Source: Ensifer sp. LC163 (GTDB lineage Bacteria > Pseudomonadota > Alphaproteobacteria > Rhizobiales > Rhizobiaceae). Taken from it: a stretch of DNA of 64,000 nt. Positions 29,077-38,700 of this stretch are shown piece after piece. The stretch spans positions 308,567 to 372,566 of the forward strand of contig NZ_MBSS01000034.1 of NCBI RefSeq assembly GCF_001695855.1, read 5' to 3'. Each line of letters starts with the position of its first letter. Within the stretch, counting starts at the first letter, position 1. The notes beneath the pieces were generated by a model. It did not search any database, was not told the origin of the DNA, and saw only the letters and a program-made list of their open reading frames with translations. Made by a program: the position numbers and the translations under genes.

Positions 29077-29775
29077 ATGACTGAACCGCGCCGCAGCCGC
29101 GCCACGGAAGCCTTCTTCGGACGCCGCAAGGGCAAGCCCCTGCGTGAGCGCCAGGCGGCCCATCTCGAAAACATCCTGCCGAAGCTGAAGCTCGATCTCG
29201 GTACCGCCGCGCCGCAAGACATGAAGTCGCTCTTTCCCGAGCCAGTCGATCGCATTCGTATGGAAATCGGCTTTGGTGGCGGCGAGCATCTGATCCATCG
29301 CGCGGCCGAAGATCCGTCGACCGGTTTCATCGGCGTCGAACCCTTCGTCAATTCGATGGCGAAGCTGGTGGGGCAGATCGAAGAGAAGGGCGTTTCCAAC
29401 GTTCGTCTCTACAATGACGACGCCACGCAGGTGCTAGATTGGATGCCGGCCGCCTGCGTCGACCAGATCGACCTGCTCTATCCAGACCCCTGGCCGAAAC
29501 GCAAGCACTGGAAGCGTCGCTTCGTCTCCAGCGTCAATCTCGACCGCTTTGCGCGCGTACTGAAGCCGGGCGGTCTCTTCTGCTTTGCGTCCGATATCGA
29601 TACCTACGTCAACTGGACGCTGCTGCACTGCCGCGACCATGCCGCCTTCGAATGGACGGCCGGACAGGCGTCGGACTGGTTGACGCCGTTTAAGGGCTGG
29701 CCGAGCACGCGCTACGAGGCCAAGGCACGCAGGGAAGGGCGGGGTTCCGCCTATCTTACCTTCCGCCGTGTTTAA
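29077..29775 (+). CDS. trmB: tRNA (guanine-N7-)-methyltransferase
   Basis: 232 aa. Makes m7G46 in tRNA. SAM-binding [13 protein letters not shown] near residue 62, then [11 protein letters not shown], and the TrmB signature [19 protein letters not shown] near residue 132. C-terminal [19 protein letters not shown] is typical. AAGGAAG ribosome-binding site six bases upstream. Conserved metK-trmB order. Confidence 0.95.
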   Translation: MTEPRRSRATEAFFGRRKGKPLRERQAAHLENILPKLKLDLGTAAPQDMKSLFPEPVDRIRMEIGFGGGEHLIHRAAEDPSTGFIGVEPFVNSMAKLVGQIEEKGVSNVRLYNDDATQVLDWMPAACVDQIDLLYPDPWPKRKHWKRRFVSSVNLDRFARVLKPGGLFCFASDIDTYVNWTLLHCRDHAAFEWTAGQASDWLTPFKGWPSTRYEAKARREGRGSAYLTFRRV

Positions 29776-29813
29776 GCGGCGGTCTACCGCACAGATTATT
29801 CAGGACACTCGAA

Positions 29814-29866
29814 GCGTTGCTGCCTCCGTTGCGCGTCAGATTTGACGCGCGGCACAGTGGCGTTCC
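29814..29866. repeat. Diverged B-type palindrome between convergent trmB and the DUF1150 gene
   Basis: Core stem CGCGTCA / TGACGCG with a short loop (29833-29850), flanked by degenerate versions of the outer arms. It resembles a worn B palindrome of the RIME1-like family and may act as a terminator for both converging genes. Confidence 0.5.
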
Positions 29867-29893
29867 GTCGGCGTCATTCGCCGCGACGGTCGA

Positions 29894-30151
29894 TCAATGC
29901 AGGGTGACCGTGCGCAATTCGTCCTCAGCGGCCTTGTAGAAGGTGCTGGAACGGTTGTCGGTCAACAGGATCGGCGTGCCGTCCGCACCGAACAGGGCCC
30001 ACAGATCAATGCCAGGTCCCATTTCCGGTGCTTCCGGGAAGCAGCGGGAAACCTCTTCCGAGCGCATCTTTCTGATATAGCCGACTTCGCCCTCGCCGAG
30101 ATGCGCGAGGTCGTTCTTGGACAATGACGAGGTGATGGCTTTCAGTCCCAT
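29894..30151 (-). CDS. DUF1150 family small protein
   Basis: 85 aa. Belongs to the alphaproteobacterial DUF1150 family (core EVGYIRKMRSEEV near residue 23, WALFGADGTPILLTDN near 51). No signal peptide or membrane segment. It sits 47 bases downstream of hsp20 on the same strand, an arrangement seen in many Rhizobiales, so it is probably part of the heat-shock transcript. Function unknown; no catalytic motif seen. Confidence 0.85.
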   Translation of the reverse strand: MGLKAITSSLSKNDLAHLGEGEVGYIRKMRSEEVSRCFPEAPEMGPGIDLWALFGADGTPILLTDNRSSTFYKAAEDELRTVTLH

Positions 30152-30198
30152 GGTGGTACTCCGTGGTCGCCGGCCAGGGGAAAATCCCGCCGGTTATC

Positions 30199-30630
30199 CT
30201 ACTCTGGGACTGAAATGTTAATTTTCTTTACCATACGCACCGGTTCCGGACGAACGAGATCGACCGAGAGCAGGCCGTTGCGCAATTCCGCGCCGAGGAC
30301 CTTCATCCCGTCGGCAAGCACGAATGTACGCTGGAACTGCCGGGCGGCTATGCCGCGATGCAGGTAGTCGCGATCGCCGGTGTCGACCTGGCGGCCGCGA
30401 ATGACGAGCTGGTTTTCCTCGGTCGTCACGTCGAGATCTTCTTCGGAAAAGCCGGCGACGGCGAGCGTGATGCGCAAGCGCTCCGGCGCGTCGACCGAAT
30501 CGTCCCCGCGAATACGCTCGATATTGTAGGGCGGGTAGCCGTCATTTCCCTTGGCGATGCGCTCAAGGGTCTTTTCCATCGTGTCGAAACCCAGCAGCAG
30601 TGGGCTCGTGAAGGGCGTAATTCTGCTCAT
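30199..30630 (-). CDS. Small heat-shock protein Hsp20 (IbpA-like)
   Basis: 143 aa. Holdase chaperone binding unfolding proteins at high temperature. The alpha-crystallin domain covers about residues 35-135, with the conserved AVAGFSEEDLDVTTEENQLVIRG and GIAARQFQRTFVLADGMKV segments; the short C-terminal tail ends in KINISVPE with an I-x-V/I-like anchor. Start set at the ATG at 30630; the TTG two codons earlier is less likely because AAGGA is placed for the ATG. Its leader carries a ROSE-type thermometer and a sigma-32-like promoter, so both transcription and translation should rise on heating. Confidence 0.93.
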   Translation of the reverse strand: MSRITPFTSPLLLGFDTMEKTLERIAKGNDGYPPYNIERIRGDDSVDAPERLRITLAVAGFSEEDLDVTTEENQLVIRGRQVDTGDRDYLHRGIAARQFQRTFVLADGMKVLGAELRNGLLSVDLVRPEPVRMVKKINISVPE

Positions 30631-30686
30631 TCCCAAGTCCTTGTAAGATCAAGCGACCATTCTGTGGACCTGCCAAGCAGCATCCC
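30631..30686 (-). promoter_or_regulatory. ROSE-type RNA thermometer in the hsp20 leader
   Basis: On the minus-strand RNA the segment GGUCGCUU (30651-30658) can pair with AAGGACU (30636-30642), the Shine-Dalgarno of hsp20. Pairing is U-A, U-A, C-G, then a bulged G, then C-G, U-A, G-C, G-U. The UCGCU box with a bulged G opposite AGGA is the defining feature of ROSE elements in rhizobial small heat-shock genes (consensus UYGCU). Weaker 5' hairpins (CUGC-UUG-GCAG) lie upstream. The inferred leader of about 55 nt is at the short end for the class. Confidence 0.8.
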
Positions 30687-30692
30687 GCTTTC

Positions 30693-30722
30693 AATATGGT
30701 AGCTGTGCGCAATGAGTGCAAG
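30693..30722 (-). promoter_or_regulatory. Candidate RpoH (sigma-32) promoter of hsp20
   Basis: Minus strand reads CTTGCA (30717-30722), 17 bases, CCATATT (30693-30699), close to the heat-shock pattern of CTTGAA and a C-rich, TAT-containing -10. It would start transcription near 30686, just upstream of the thermometer. The same 150 bases contain the start of the divergent nucleoside hydrolase transcript. Confidence 0.65.
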
Positions 30723-30788
30723 CCGCTTGCCTCCGGCGTGCACGCAAATCATAGTCCGCAGCGCGAGAATCCAAGGAGGAACACAAGC

Positions 30789-31733
30789 GTGCCCTTGCCG
30801 AGAAAAATAATCATAGACACTGATCCCGGGCAGGACGATGCCGCCGCCATCATGCTCGCTTTCGGCAGTCCGGAAGAAATCGATCTTCTTGGGATCACGA
30901 CGGTAGCCGGCAACGTTCCCTTGGCAATGACCACGCGCAACGCCCGCATCATCTGCGAACTGTGCAACCGAACCGACGTCAAGGTTTTCGCCGGCGCCGA
31001 CCGGCCGATCGCCCGCCCGCTCGTCACCGCCGAGCACGTGCATGGCAAGACCGGTCTCGACGGTCCGACACTCGACGAACCGAAGATGGCGCTTGAGGCC
31101 CAACATGGCGTCGACTTCATCATCGAGACGCTGCGCGCTGAGGCGCCGGGTACGGTCACGCTCTGCACGCTTGGTCCGCTGACCAACGTCGCTCTCGCCG
31201 TTCAGAAGGCGCCGGACATCGCGCCGAGGGTGCGCGAGCTGGTGATGATGGGGGGCGGCTTCTTTGAGGGCGGCAACGTCACGCCGGCCGCCGAGTTCAA
31301 CATCTATGTCGACCCGGAAGCCGCCGAGATCGTCTTCCGTTCGGGCATTCCGATCGTCATGATGCCGCTCGACGTCACCCACCGGGTGCTGACGCACAAG
31401 GCGCGCGTGTCGAAGATCCGCGAGATCGGCAGCGCCCCGGCGATCGCCATGGCGGAGATGCTGGAATTCTTCGAGCGGTTCGACATCGAGAAATACGGCA
31501 CGGACGGCGGCCCGCTGCACGATCCGACCGTCATCGCCTACCTCCTGCGGCCCGAGTTCTTCACAGGTCGCGACTGCAATGTCGAGATCGAAGTTCAGTC
31601 GCCGCTGACGACGGGCATGACGGTGGTCGACTGGTGGCAGGTGACGGGCCGCAAACACAATGCCAAGGTCATGCGTTTCATCGACGATCAGGGCTTCTTC
31701 GACCTGTTGACGGAGCGGCTGGCGCGCATCTGA
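30789..31733 (+). CDS. Inosine-uridine-preferring nucleoside hydrolase
   Basis: About 314 aa from the GTG at 30789, preceded by AAGGAGGAA; the frame is open from 30696. Cleaves the N-glycosidic bond of ribonucleosides to give base and ribose. The calcium-binding IIIDTDPGQDDAAA motif lies at residues 7-20 and further metal ligands in VMMGGGFFEGGNVTPAAEFNIYVDPEAA near 152. The His near 242 in GGPLHDPTVIAYLL is the usual catalytic-pocket residue. Ribose released could be used by the ribokinase encoded at 34796-35695. Confidence 0.92.
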   Translation: MPLPRKIIIDTDPGQDDAAAIMLAFGSPEEIDLLGITTVAGNVPLAMTTRNARIICELCNRTDVKVFAGADRPIARPLVTAEHVHGKTGLDGPTLDEPKMALEAQHGVDFIIETLRAEAPGTVTLCTLGPLTNVALAVQKAPDIAPRVRELVMMGGGFFEGGNVTPAAEFNIYVDPEAAEIVFRSGIPIVMMPLDVTHRVLTHKARVSKIREIGSAPAIAMAEMLEFFERFDIEKYGTDGGPLHDPTVIAYLLRPEFFTGRDCNVEIEVQSPLTTGMTVVDWWQVTGRKHNAKVMRFIDDQGFFDLLTERLARI

Positions 31734-31759
31734 TCGCGCGAGCCAAAATCACAGACGAA

Positions 31760-31790
31760 AACGGCGCCCCGCGAGGCGCCGTTTTTTGTT
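31760..31790. terminator. Bidirectional terminator between nucleoside hydrolase and chemoreceptor genes
   Basis: Stem AACGGCGCC / GGCGCCGTT with a 6-nt loop followed by TTTTTT on the plus strand; A-rich on the other side. It lies between the two convergent stops. Confidence 0.85.
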
Positions 31791-31805
31791 TGATGACTTG
31801 CTGGA

Positions 31806-34202
31806 TCAGAACTCTTCCCAATTGTCCTGGGCGAGCGCGTTGGCACCCGACGTCTGCGTCAGGACGCGCTGGGTCGACGGTGTATAGCCGGAGCGTGCCG
31901 CACTCGGCGCCGGACGGGCGTCGCGGGCAGGAGCGGGTGCCGGGCGTTCCGCCGCCCGCATGCGTTCGGCGGTGCCGCGCAGCATTTCCGACGAGGTCGG
32001 CTGGGCCGCCTGCGTCGAACGCTGTGCGACGCGGAAGCGGGCGACCAGCGTGCTGAGCGAGCGTGCTTCCTCGTTGAGCGCCATGCCGGCAGCGGTGGTT
32101 TCTTCCACCATCGCGGCGTTCTGCTGGGTCACCTGGTCCATCTGGTTGACGGCCGAGTTGATCTCCTTGAGGCCGACGGCCTGCTCGGAGGCAGAGCTCG
32201 AGATCTGGCGGATGAGGCCGTTGATCTGGACCACCTGCTCGGCGATCTTTTCAAGCGCGCCACCGGCGCGACCGACGAGGTCAACGCCTTCACGCACCTG
32301 GCCCGCCGAGGTGTTGATCAGCGTCTTGATCTCCTTGGCGGCGTTTGCCGAGCGTTGGGCGAGCTCGCGGACCTCCTGTGCGACGACGGCGAAGCCCTTG
32401 CCGGCGTCACCGGCGCGCGCAGCTTCGACGCCGGCGTTGAGCGCCAGCAGGTTGGTCTGGAAGGCGATCTCGTCGATGACGCCGATGATGCGGCTGACCT
32501 CGTGCGACGACTGCTCGATGCCCTTCATCGCGGCAATCGCCTTCTGCACGACCTCGCCCGACTGCCCGGCATCGCTGCTGGCCACTTCCACCGACTTGGC
32601 GGCGACCTTGGCGTTCTCGGCGCTGGCGTTGACCTGCGAGGTCAGCTCGTCAAGAGCTGCCGCCGTCTCTTCCAGGCTTGCCGCCTGCTGTTCGGTGCGG
32701 TGCGACAGATCGTTGGCGGCGCTGCTGATCTCGCTGGTGCCATTGCCGATGTTGACGACGGAGTGGTTGACGGTGCGGATCGTCTCTTCGAGGCTGTCCA
32801 TCGTCGCGTTGAAGTCGCGCTTCAGCTGGGCGTATTCACCGGGGAACTCGTCGGTGATGCGGAAGGCGAGATCGCCGGAGGAGAGATGCGACAGTCCGTT
32901 GCCGAGGCGGGCGACGATGTCGCGCTGAAGGGCGCTGGATTCGGCCCGCTCGCTCTCGGAACGGCTGCGCTCGTGCTCGGCCTGCTCGCGTTCGTGGCGG
33001 GCTTCGCCTTCCAGGCGCTTGGTGTCGGCCAGCCGGTGGCGGAAACCTTCGAGCGCCTTTGCGACCTGGCCCGTCTCGTCGGAGCGGTCCTGGCCGGTGA
33101 TCGAATTGCTGTAGTCGCCGTCGCTGAGGTTCTTGACGTCTTTGACGAGGCCGGCGAGCGGCTTCTGAACGAAACCGCGGACGGCGAAATAGAGGCCGAG
33201 CAGCACCGCGCCGAGCACGACGAGGCCGCCGATGATCATCATATAGGTCTGGTCGCGAACCGGAGCGTTGATCGCGCTGCGTGGTACGTCGACGAGCACG
33301 ATCCAGCTGATGTTCACGCCGGAAACGGCGAAGGGATAGACGACGCGGTCGAACGGCTCGTTGCCGTCGTAGGACAGGTTCTTGATGACGCCCGACGTAC
33401 CGGAAGCCAGCGCGTTCTTGACGATCTCGTTGCCTTCGCCGTCATAATCCTTGAGCAAAAGCTCCGGGATCGGTGCGACCAGCCACTTGCCGGTCTGCGA
33501 CAACAGGTAGACGCGGCCGGTATCGAACGGCTTCAACTTGGAAAGACCGTCCGCCAGTGAGGCGAGCGAGATGTCGACGCCGGAGACGCCGATCAGCTTG
33601 CCGTTGGACATGACGGGATAGGCGATCGAACTCATTGCCGTCGGGACGTCGGTGTCCTGCGCGGTATAGGGCGGGGTGATCGCGCCCTTGCCGCTCTTTG
33701 CGGCAAGGCTGTACCATTCCGCAGCGTAGTCCGCGCGGAAGGTCGAGAACTGGATCTCGTTGTTGCGGTTCTTGGACCAATAGGGCGCGAAGATACCATC
33801 CTCGTTGGCGCCCAGTTCCTTGTTGTTGGCCACCTCCTCCTTGCGACCGTCGAAGGCCTTGGGTTCTTCGGCGAACCAGCTGCCGAAAGCGAAGGGGTTC
33901 TGCTCGAGATTGGCCCGCAGGATGTTGATCACGCCGGCGCGTTCCATCGATTTTTCTGCGTGGCTGCGGCCAAGGATGCCGGCCATCGAGCGCGAAGCGC
34001 TTGCCAGCTCGCCGATGCCGCCGGCGATATCAGAGGCGATGGCCTTTGCTTCGCCGCTTGCCTGGTCGAGCACCAGCGTTTCGACGCGGTCCTGTGTCTG
34101 GGAGATAAGAACGAAGTTCGAGGCGAGCAACACGAGCGCGATCGTGCCGCCCGTCACCGCGATCAGCTTGGTCGCCAGCGATTTGGCTTGGAACTTGAAC
34201 AT
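31806..34202 (-). CDS. Methyl-accepting chemotaxis protein with dCache-type sensor and CheR-tether tail
   Basis: About 798 aa from the ATG at 34202 (GAGGA five bases upstream). Membrane helix at residues 9-30, a large periplasmic sensor (about 31-300, compatible with dCache_1; contains [15 protein letters not shown] and [18 protein letters not shown]), a second helix near 308-330, HAMP, then a long signalling rod with the conserved hairpin tip [21 protein letters not shown]. The last five residues are NWEEF, matching the NWE(T/S)F-type pentapeptide that tethers CheR and CheB. Ligand unknown; dCache domains often bind amino acids or other small molecules. It stands alone, not in a che operon. 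Confidence 0.93.
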   Translation of the reverse strand: MFKFQAKSLATKLIAVTGGTIALVLLASNFVLISQTQDRVETLVLDQASGEAKAIASDIAGGIGELASASRSMAGILGRSHAEKSMERAGVINILRANLEQNPFAFGSWFAEEPKAFDGRKEEVANNKELGANEDGIFAPYWSKNRNNEIQFSTFRADYAAEWYSLAAKSGKGAITPPYTAQDTDVPTAMSSIAYPVMSNGKLIGVSGVDISLASLADGLSKLKPFDTGRVYLLSQTGKWLVAPIPELLLKDYDGEGNEIVKNALASGTSGVIKNLSYDGNEPFDRVVYPFAVSGVNISWIVLVDVPRSAINAPVRDQTYMMIIGGLVVLGAVLLGLYFAVRGFVQKPLAGLVKDVKNLSDGDYSNSITGQDRSDETGQVAKALEGFRHRLADTKRLEGEARHEREQAEHERSRSESERAESSALQRDIVARLGNGLSHLSSGDLAFRITDEFPGEYAQLKRDFNATMDSLEETIRTVNHSVVNIGNGTSEISSAANDLSHRTEQQAASLEETAAALDELTSQVNASAENAKVAAKSVEVASSDAGQSGEVVQKAIAAMKGIEQSSHEVSRIIGVIDEIAFQTNLLALNAGVEAARAGDAGKGFAVVAQEVRELAQRSANAAKEIKTLINTSAGQVREGVDLVGRAGGALEKIAEQVVQINGLIRQISSSASEQAVGLKEINSAVNQMDQVTQQNAAMVEETTAAGMALNEEARSLSTLVARFRVAQRSTQAAQPTSSEMLRGTAERMRAAERPAPAPARDARPAPSAARSGYTPSTQRVLTQTSGANALAQDNWEEF

Positions 34203-34638
34203 GAAATCCTCACGTGCTGGGAGGTCCGCAGGCTGAAACCTGCGGCGAACGCATTTCACAATGTGGGTGAAACTCCATCATGGAGCACCAGATGCCGACC
34301 GGCATTAAGGAGGCTGCCCATCCCTTCGGAACCGGCTTTCTCATGATCTTGAATAGACGACCAAATCTTAAGATAGGGCCAACGCGATGGCTAATTCATG
34401 CCCCGCTGATGGAGATTCTGCGCACGAAGTTTCATCTCCGCGACAAAGACTGTCGGGTTTGCGCAAAGGCCGGCGATGGGCTTGATTCAAGGCTGTCGCC
34501 CGGACGTGCTGTGCCGTCGGGACGACGAGGATAGGGAACACGCGTCGCGCGATGTTTTTTCACATGACGCGCGTGAGGGCATGTCGTGCAAAAATGTGCA
34601 GCGGTTCGGCGATAACGACATGCGTAAAAACGAAAGCT
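34203..34638. other. Chemoreceptor upstream region with a diverged C-type repeat
   Basis: No gene. It contains the chemoreceptor promoter region and, at about 34578-34635, a stem CATGTCGT / ACGACATG separated by a TGCAGCGG segment and followed by GCGTAAAAACGAAAG. The same layout appears in the C repeats at 53737 and 59034, but with stems CATTTCC / GGAAATG. It abuts the RIME1-like repeat that follows. Confidence 0.4.
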
Positions 34639-34740
34639 TACAGCGCCGCGCGTCTATTTAGACGCGCAAAGGTCGCTGTAACACTTTGAATTTCTGCATA
34701 ATTTTGCCCTTAAATCGATTCCGATTTAAGGAATTATGCA
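34639..34740 (-). repeat. RIME1-like two-palindrome repeat, copy downstream of ribokinase
   Basis: Complete copy in B-then-A order on the plus strand: B 34639-34680, A 34695-34740. Nearly identical to the copies at 25180 and 53633. Confidence 0.85.
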
Positions 34741-34795
34741 GTTAAAGTGCGGTAAGCGAAAGATCGCAACGCACTTTAAGATCGAAGCCGCGACT

Positions 34796-35695
34796 TCAGA
34801 TGCGTGGCTCTACCTCTGAGGCAAGTGGGATCGAAGGCTGCGCACCACGCTTGAGGCAGGCAAGCGAGCCCGCCACCGCCGCACGCCTGAGGGCGTCGTG
34901 AAACGCCAGCTTCTCGTCAAGGCTTGCGGCCAGGTAGCCGCAGAACGTATCGCCGGCGCCGACGGTATCGACCGGATCGATCTTGAGACCCCGGGCGCGA
35001 TGGACCTCGCCCTCGTGCACTGCGACGACGCCTTCTGCCCCCAGCGTGACGATGACCGTATGCCCGGTTTCGGCATGCAGCTTCTTCATCGCCTCTTCGC
35101 GCTCGGAACCTTCGATGCCCGACTTGCCGGCCAGCAGTTCGAACTCCGTCTCGTTGGCGATGACGATATCGGCGAGCCGGCCGAGGCGTGCCGCTTCCGG
35201 CGTCAAGGGCGCGATATTGATGACCGATCGGATGCCCTTGCGCCGGGCTTCGGCAAGTGCCTTTTCGACCGAGGTCGCCGGTATTTCCAGCTGCAGCATC
35301 AAGGTATCGCCGGCGTTCATGCCGTCGACGGCGGCAACGGCATCGGCCTCATTGACCGTTGCGTTGGCGCTGGCAACGACGACGATGACATTCTCGCCGT
35401 CACCACCGACGAGGATATGGGCCGTGCCTGTCGGTTCCTCGACAGTCTTGGTCAGCGACAGGTCGGCGCCGGCCTCCCGGAGCAATTCGAGTGCGCCATC
35501 GGCAAAACTGTCCGAGCCGACGGCGCCGGCCATGTGAACGGCGGCACCGGCACGCCGCGCGGCCAGCGCCTGGTTGGCGCCCTTGCCGCCGGCGGCGGTC
35601 GAAAAGCCAGAGCCGGCAACGGTTTCGCCGGGCTTCGGCAGGCGCGCGGTCGTGGCGATCAGGTCCATGTTGATGGACCCAAAAACAGTGATCAT
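34796..35695 (-). CDS. rbsK: Ribokinase
   Basis: 299 aa from the ATG at 35695; the longer frame overlaps rmuC and does not resemble the family. PfkB sugar kinase that phosphorylates ribose at O5. Substrate motif GGKGANQALAARRAGA near residue 40 and ATP/anion-hole motif DTVGAGDTFCGYLAA near 247 with the catalytic Asp. No ribose transporter is adjacent, so the ribose source may be nucleoside breakdown (see the hydrolase at 30789). It overlaps nothing and follows rmuC by 52 bases on the same strand. Confidence 0.9.
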   Translation of the reverse strand: MITVFGSINMDLIATTARLPKPGETVAGSGFSTAAGGKGANQALAARRAGAAVHMAGAVGSDSFADGALELLREAGADLSLTKTVEEPTGTAHILVGGDGENVIVVVASANATVNEADAVAAVDGMNAGDTLMLQLEIPATSVEKALAEARRKGIRSVINIAPLTPEAARLGRLADIVIANETEFELLAGKSGIEGSEREEAMKKLHAETGHTVIVTLGAEGVVAVHEGEVHRARGLKIDPVDTVGAGDTFCGYLAASLDEKLAFHDALRRAAVAGSLACLKRGAQPSIPLASEVEPRI

Positions 35696-35747
35696 GTGAA
35701 GATGTCCCGTCGAATTGCTGATTTTGGCCGGAGAGTGCCCGAGACCG

Positions 35748-36941
35748 TCAGTCCTCGTCAACCACCCTGAGGCGCAATTGCCCGACGCGATTGTCGACGG
35801 CATGGCGCGGTTCGTCGTCCGGCCGCGCCGCGCCTTCCGCCTCAAGTTCCAGCGCTTCGATCTTGGCGCCGCGGCGCGCAAGCTTGCCCGAGGAGATGAG
35901 GATCTCTTCGACATCCTTCTGGCTCATGGCGAAGTGTCCCTGCAGCTTGCGCACCCGCTCGTCGAGACGCGTCAGGTCCTCCATCAGCCGCGCCACTTCT
36001 CCCTGGATGAGGTGCGCCTGCTCGCGCATGCGGGCGTCCCTGAGGATCGCCTGGATCACCTGGATCGACAAGAGCAGCAGCGATGGCGAGACGATGACGA
36101 TCCGCTGCCGGTGCGCCTTCTGGACGATCGCCTCGAAATGCTCGTGGATCTCCGCGAAGATCGATTCGGACGGTACGAAGAGAAATGCCGTCTCCTGCGT
36201 CTCACCCGGGATCAGATATTTGCTGGCGATATCGCGGACATGCACCTCCATGTCACGGCGGAAGAGTTGCGCCATCTGCTGGCGGCGCTCCGGGGTTGCC
36301 GCGTCCCGCATGCCGTTCCAGGCTTCGAGCGGAAACTTCGCGTCGATCACCAGTGGCGGCTGGTCGTTCGGCATGCGGATGGTGCAGTCCGGGCGGGCGC
36401 CGTTGGAAAGCGTCGTCTGGAAGGCGAAGGCGCCCATCGGCAGGCCGTCGGCGACGATCGTCTCCATGCGCGACTGGCCAAAGGCGCCGCGTGTCTGCTT
36501 GTTCGAAAGAATGGCTTGCAGCCCGGCCATGTCCTTTGCCAGCGACTGGATGTTGTTCTGGGCGGTGTCGATCACCGCCAGACGCTCCTGCAGTCGCCGC
36601 AGGTTTTCGTGCGTCGCCTTGGTCTGCTCGCTGATCGAGGCGCCGATCCGGTGCGTCATGCCGTCGATCCGCTGGCTCAGCGTCTGGTTCAGTTCCGCCT
36701 GACGGGTGCCGAACACGTCGGCCATCGCCGCGATGCGGCCCTGCATTTCCGTTTGCGCCGCCAGAAGCATGGCCATCTGTTCATGGCGCTCGTCGTCGCC
36801 AGCCCGCCGCCGCCGCGAAACGGACATCAACACGAAGCCGACCGCCAGCACGGCCAGAACCATGCAGAGATGGGCGACGGTGACCGGCACGGTGCCGATG
36901 AGAAAAACGGGCTGATCGAACGAAATTGGCGCAGGTTCCAT
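35748..36941 (-). CDS. rmuC: DNA recombination protein RmuC
   Basis: 397 aa. N-terminal membrane helix (residues 13-40: PVTVAHLCMVLAVLAVGFVL) followed by a long coiled coil (about 45-150) and the RmuC nuclease-like core, with VIDAKFPLEAWN near 200 and FVPSESIFAEIHEHF near 250. In Escherichia coli RmuC limits inversions at short inverted repeats and is thought to be a nuclease, an apt partner for a genome rich in palindromic repeats, although that link is only suggestive. Confidence 0.9.
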   Translation of the reverse strand: MEPAPISFDQPVFLIGTVPVTVAHLCMVLAVLAVGFVLMSVSRRRRAGDDERHEQMAMLLAAQTEMQGRIAAMADVFGTRQAELNQTLSQRIDGMTHRIGASISEQTKATHENLRRLQERLAVIDTAQNNIQSLAKDMAGLQAILSNKQTRGAFGQSRMETIVADGLPMGAFAFQTTLSNGARPDCTIRMPNDQPPLVIDAKFPLEAWNGMRDAATPERRQQMAQLFRRDMEVHVRDIASKYLIPGETQETAFLFVPSESIFAEIHEHFEAIVQKAHRQRIVIVSPSLLLLSIQVIQAILRDARMREQAHLIQGEVARLMEDLTRLDERVRKLQGHFAMSQKDVEEILISSGKLARRGAKIEALELEAEGAARPDDEPRHAVDNRVGQLRLRVVDED

Positions 36942-37092
36942 GCCGCAAGCCTAACAGATTCTCTTTTCAACGATAGATCAAAACAAGAACATTCATCCGG
37001 CGCGGTTAACGAGAGGCGACATTGCCGGGACGTCTGCAGGGTGCGCGCCAATTTTCTTGCACCCGGACGGAAAGATCGGTTATGGGAGCAAC

Positions 37093-37617
37093 ATGACGAT
37101 CAAGCCGCTTATCATTCTCCCCGATCCTGTCCTGCGTCAGGTCTCGACCCCGATCGAAACCATCGATGCCGACATCCGTCGCCTGGCCGACGATATGCTC
37201 GAAACGATGTACGATGCCCCGGGCATCGGGCTCGCTGCCATCCAGATCGGCGTAGCGAAGCGCATGCTGGTGCTCGACGTCTCCAAGGAAGGGGACGAGA
37301 AGACCCCCCGCGTCTTCATCAATCCCGAAATCGTCGCTTCTTCCGACGAGTTCTCGGTCTATGAGGAAGGCTGCCTCTCCATTCCGGACTATTACGCCGA
37401 AGTGGAGCGCCCGGCGATGGTCACCGTCAAGCACCTCGACCGTGACGGCAAGGAGCAGATCGTCAAGGCCGATGGCCTGCTGGCGACCTGCCTGCAGCAC
37501 GAGATCGATCACCTGAACGGCGTGCTGTTCATCGACCACATCTCCAAGCTCAAGCGCGACATGGTGATCCGCAAGTTCACCAAGGCCGCCAAGACCCGCG
37601 GCGCCAAGGCGATCTGA
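37093..37617 (+). CDS. def: Peptide deformylase
   Basis: 174 aa. Metalloenzyme removing the formyl group from nascent proteins. Three motifs present: [10 protein letters not shown] near residue 46 (GxGxAAxQ), [14 protein letters not shown] near 92 (EGCLS), and QHEIDHLNG near 135 (HExxH metal site). Start set at the ATG at 37093 with GGGAG upstream; the longer frame (37057) is not conserved. The stop codon lies within the first unit of a 21-bp tandem repeat. First gene of a def-fmt-truA cluster. Confidence 0.96.
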   Translation: MTIKPLIILPDPVLRQVSTPIETIDADIRRLADDMLETMYDAPGIGLAAIQIGVAKRMLVLDVSKEGDEKTPRVFINPEIVASSDEFSVYEEGCLSIPDYYAEVERPAMVTVKHLDRDGKEQIVKADGLLATCLQHEIDHLNGVLFIDHISKLKRDMVIRKFTKAAKTRGAKAI

Positions 37618-37669
37618 TCGTCCTCCGAGGCGATCTGATCGTCCTCTAAGGCGATCTGATCGTCCTTAC
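37607..37669 (+). repeat. Three tandem copies of a 21-bp unit across the def stop codon
   Basis: Units begin at 37607, 37628 and 37649, each AGGCGATCTGATCGTCCT followed by three variable bases. The first unit includes the final codons and TGA of def, so the duplicated copies carry decoy ends of the gene. The unit is a multiple of three and starts with the Ala-Ile codons. Confidence 0.9.
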
Positions 37670-37764
37670 GGTGCCGTCGGCAGCCCTTTGCGATCGAGGG
37701 GCTTGATTTGAGGCGCGTAAACCCGTTTGAAGGGGCCTGATTTCAAACGGTCGGAGTATCCGCC

Positions 37765-38700
37765 TTGTCGCTTCGCATCATCTTCATGGGTACGCCGGAA
37801 TTTTCCGTGCCGACGCTGGCCGCACTCGCGGCAGCCGGCCACGAGATCGTTGCCGTCTACACCCAGCCGCCGCGGCCCGGCGGACGCCGGGGGCTCGATC
37901 TGCAGAAGTCGCCGGTGCACCAGGCCGCCGAGCTGCTGGGCGTTCCCGTGCTCACGCCCGTCAATTTCAAGGATGAAGCCGATCGCCGGACCTTCCGCGC
38001 GTTCGACGCCGACGTCGCCGTCGTCGTCGCCTATGGCCTGTTGCTGCCGGAGGTGATCCTGACCGGAACGCGGCTCGGCTGCTACAATGGCCACGCTTCG
38101 CTCCTGCCGCGCTGGCGCGGTGCGGCTCCGATCCAGCGCGCCATCATGGCCGGCGACCATGAGACCGGCATGATGGTGATGAAGATGGACAAGGGGCTGG
38201 ACACCGGCCCGGTCGCACTCACCAAGGCGGTGCAGATCGGCGAGACGATGACGGCTGGCGAGCTTCACGATCGGCTGATGCAGGTCGGCGCTAACCTGAT
38301 GAAGGAAGCGATCGGCAAGCTCGAAGCGGATGATCTGCCGCTGACCGAGCAGGCGGAGGCGGGCGTCGTCTACGCCGCCAAGATCAGCAAGGCCGAGACC
38401 CGCATCGATTTCGCCCGGACGGGGCGCGAAGTGCACGACCACATTCGCGGCCTGTCACCCTTTCCGGGCGCCTGGTTCGAGCTCGACATCGCCGGCAAGC
38501 CGGAGCGGGTCAAGGTTCTGAATTCCGAGCGCGTGACCGGTGACGGGGCCGCCGGAACCGTGCTCGACGATAATCTCACCATTGCCTGCGGCGAAGGAGC
38601 CGTCCGGCCGACGCGGCTGCAGCGGGCGGGTGGCAAGGCGCTTGCCGTTGCCGATTTCCTGCGCGGCACGCCGATCGCCGCCGGCACGAGGGTTGGCTGA
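37765..38700 (+). CDS. fmt: Methionyl-tRNA formyltransferase
   Basis: 311 aa from a TTG start with GGAG eight bases upstream. Formylates initiator Met-tRNA, the reaction reversed later by Def. N-terminal [15 protein letters not shown]; catalytic Asn-His-Asp region in [20 protein letters not shown] near residue 106 (GH in place of the common VH/IH) and [11 protein letters not shown]-terminal OB domain from about 205. It overlaps truA by one base. Confidence 0.95.
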   Translation: MSLRIIFMGTPEFSVPTLAALAAAGHEIVAVYTQPPRPGGRRGLDLQKSPVHQAAELLGVPVLTPVNFKDEADRRTFRAFDADVAVVVAYGLLLPEVILTGTRLGCYNGHASLLPRWRGAAPIQRAIMAGDHETGMMVMKMDKGLDTGPVALTKAVQIGETMTAGELHDRLMQVGANLMKEAIGKLEADDLPLTEQAEAGVVYAAKISKAETRIDFARTGREVHDHIRGLSPFPGAWFELDIAGKPERVKVLNSERVTGDGAAGTVLDDNLTIACGEGAVRPTRLQRAGGKALAVADFLRGTPIAAGTRVG

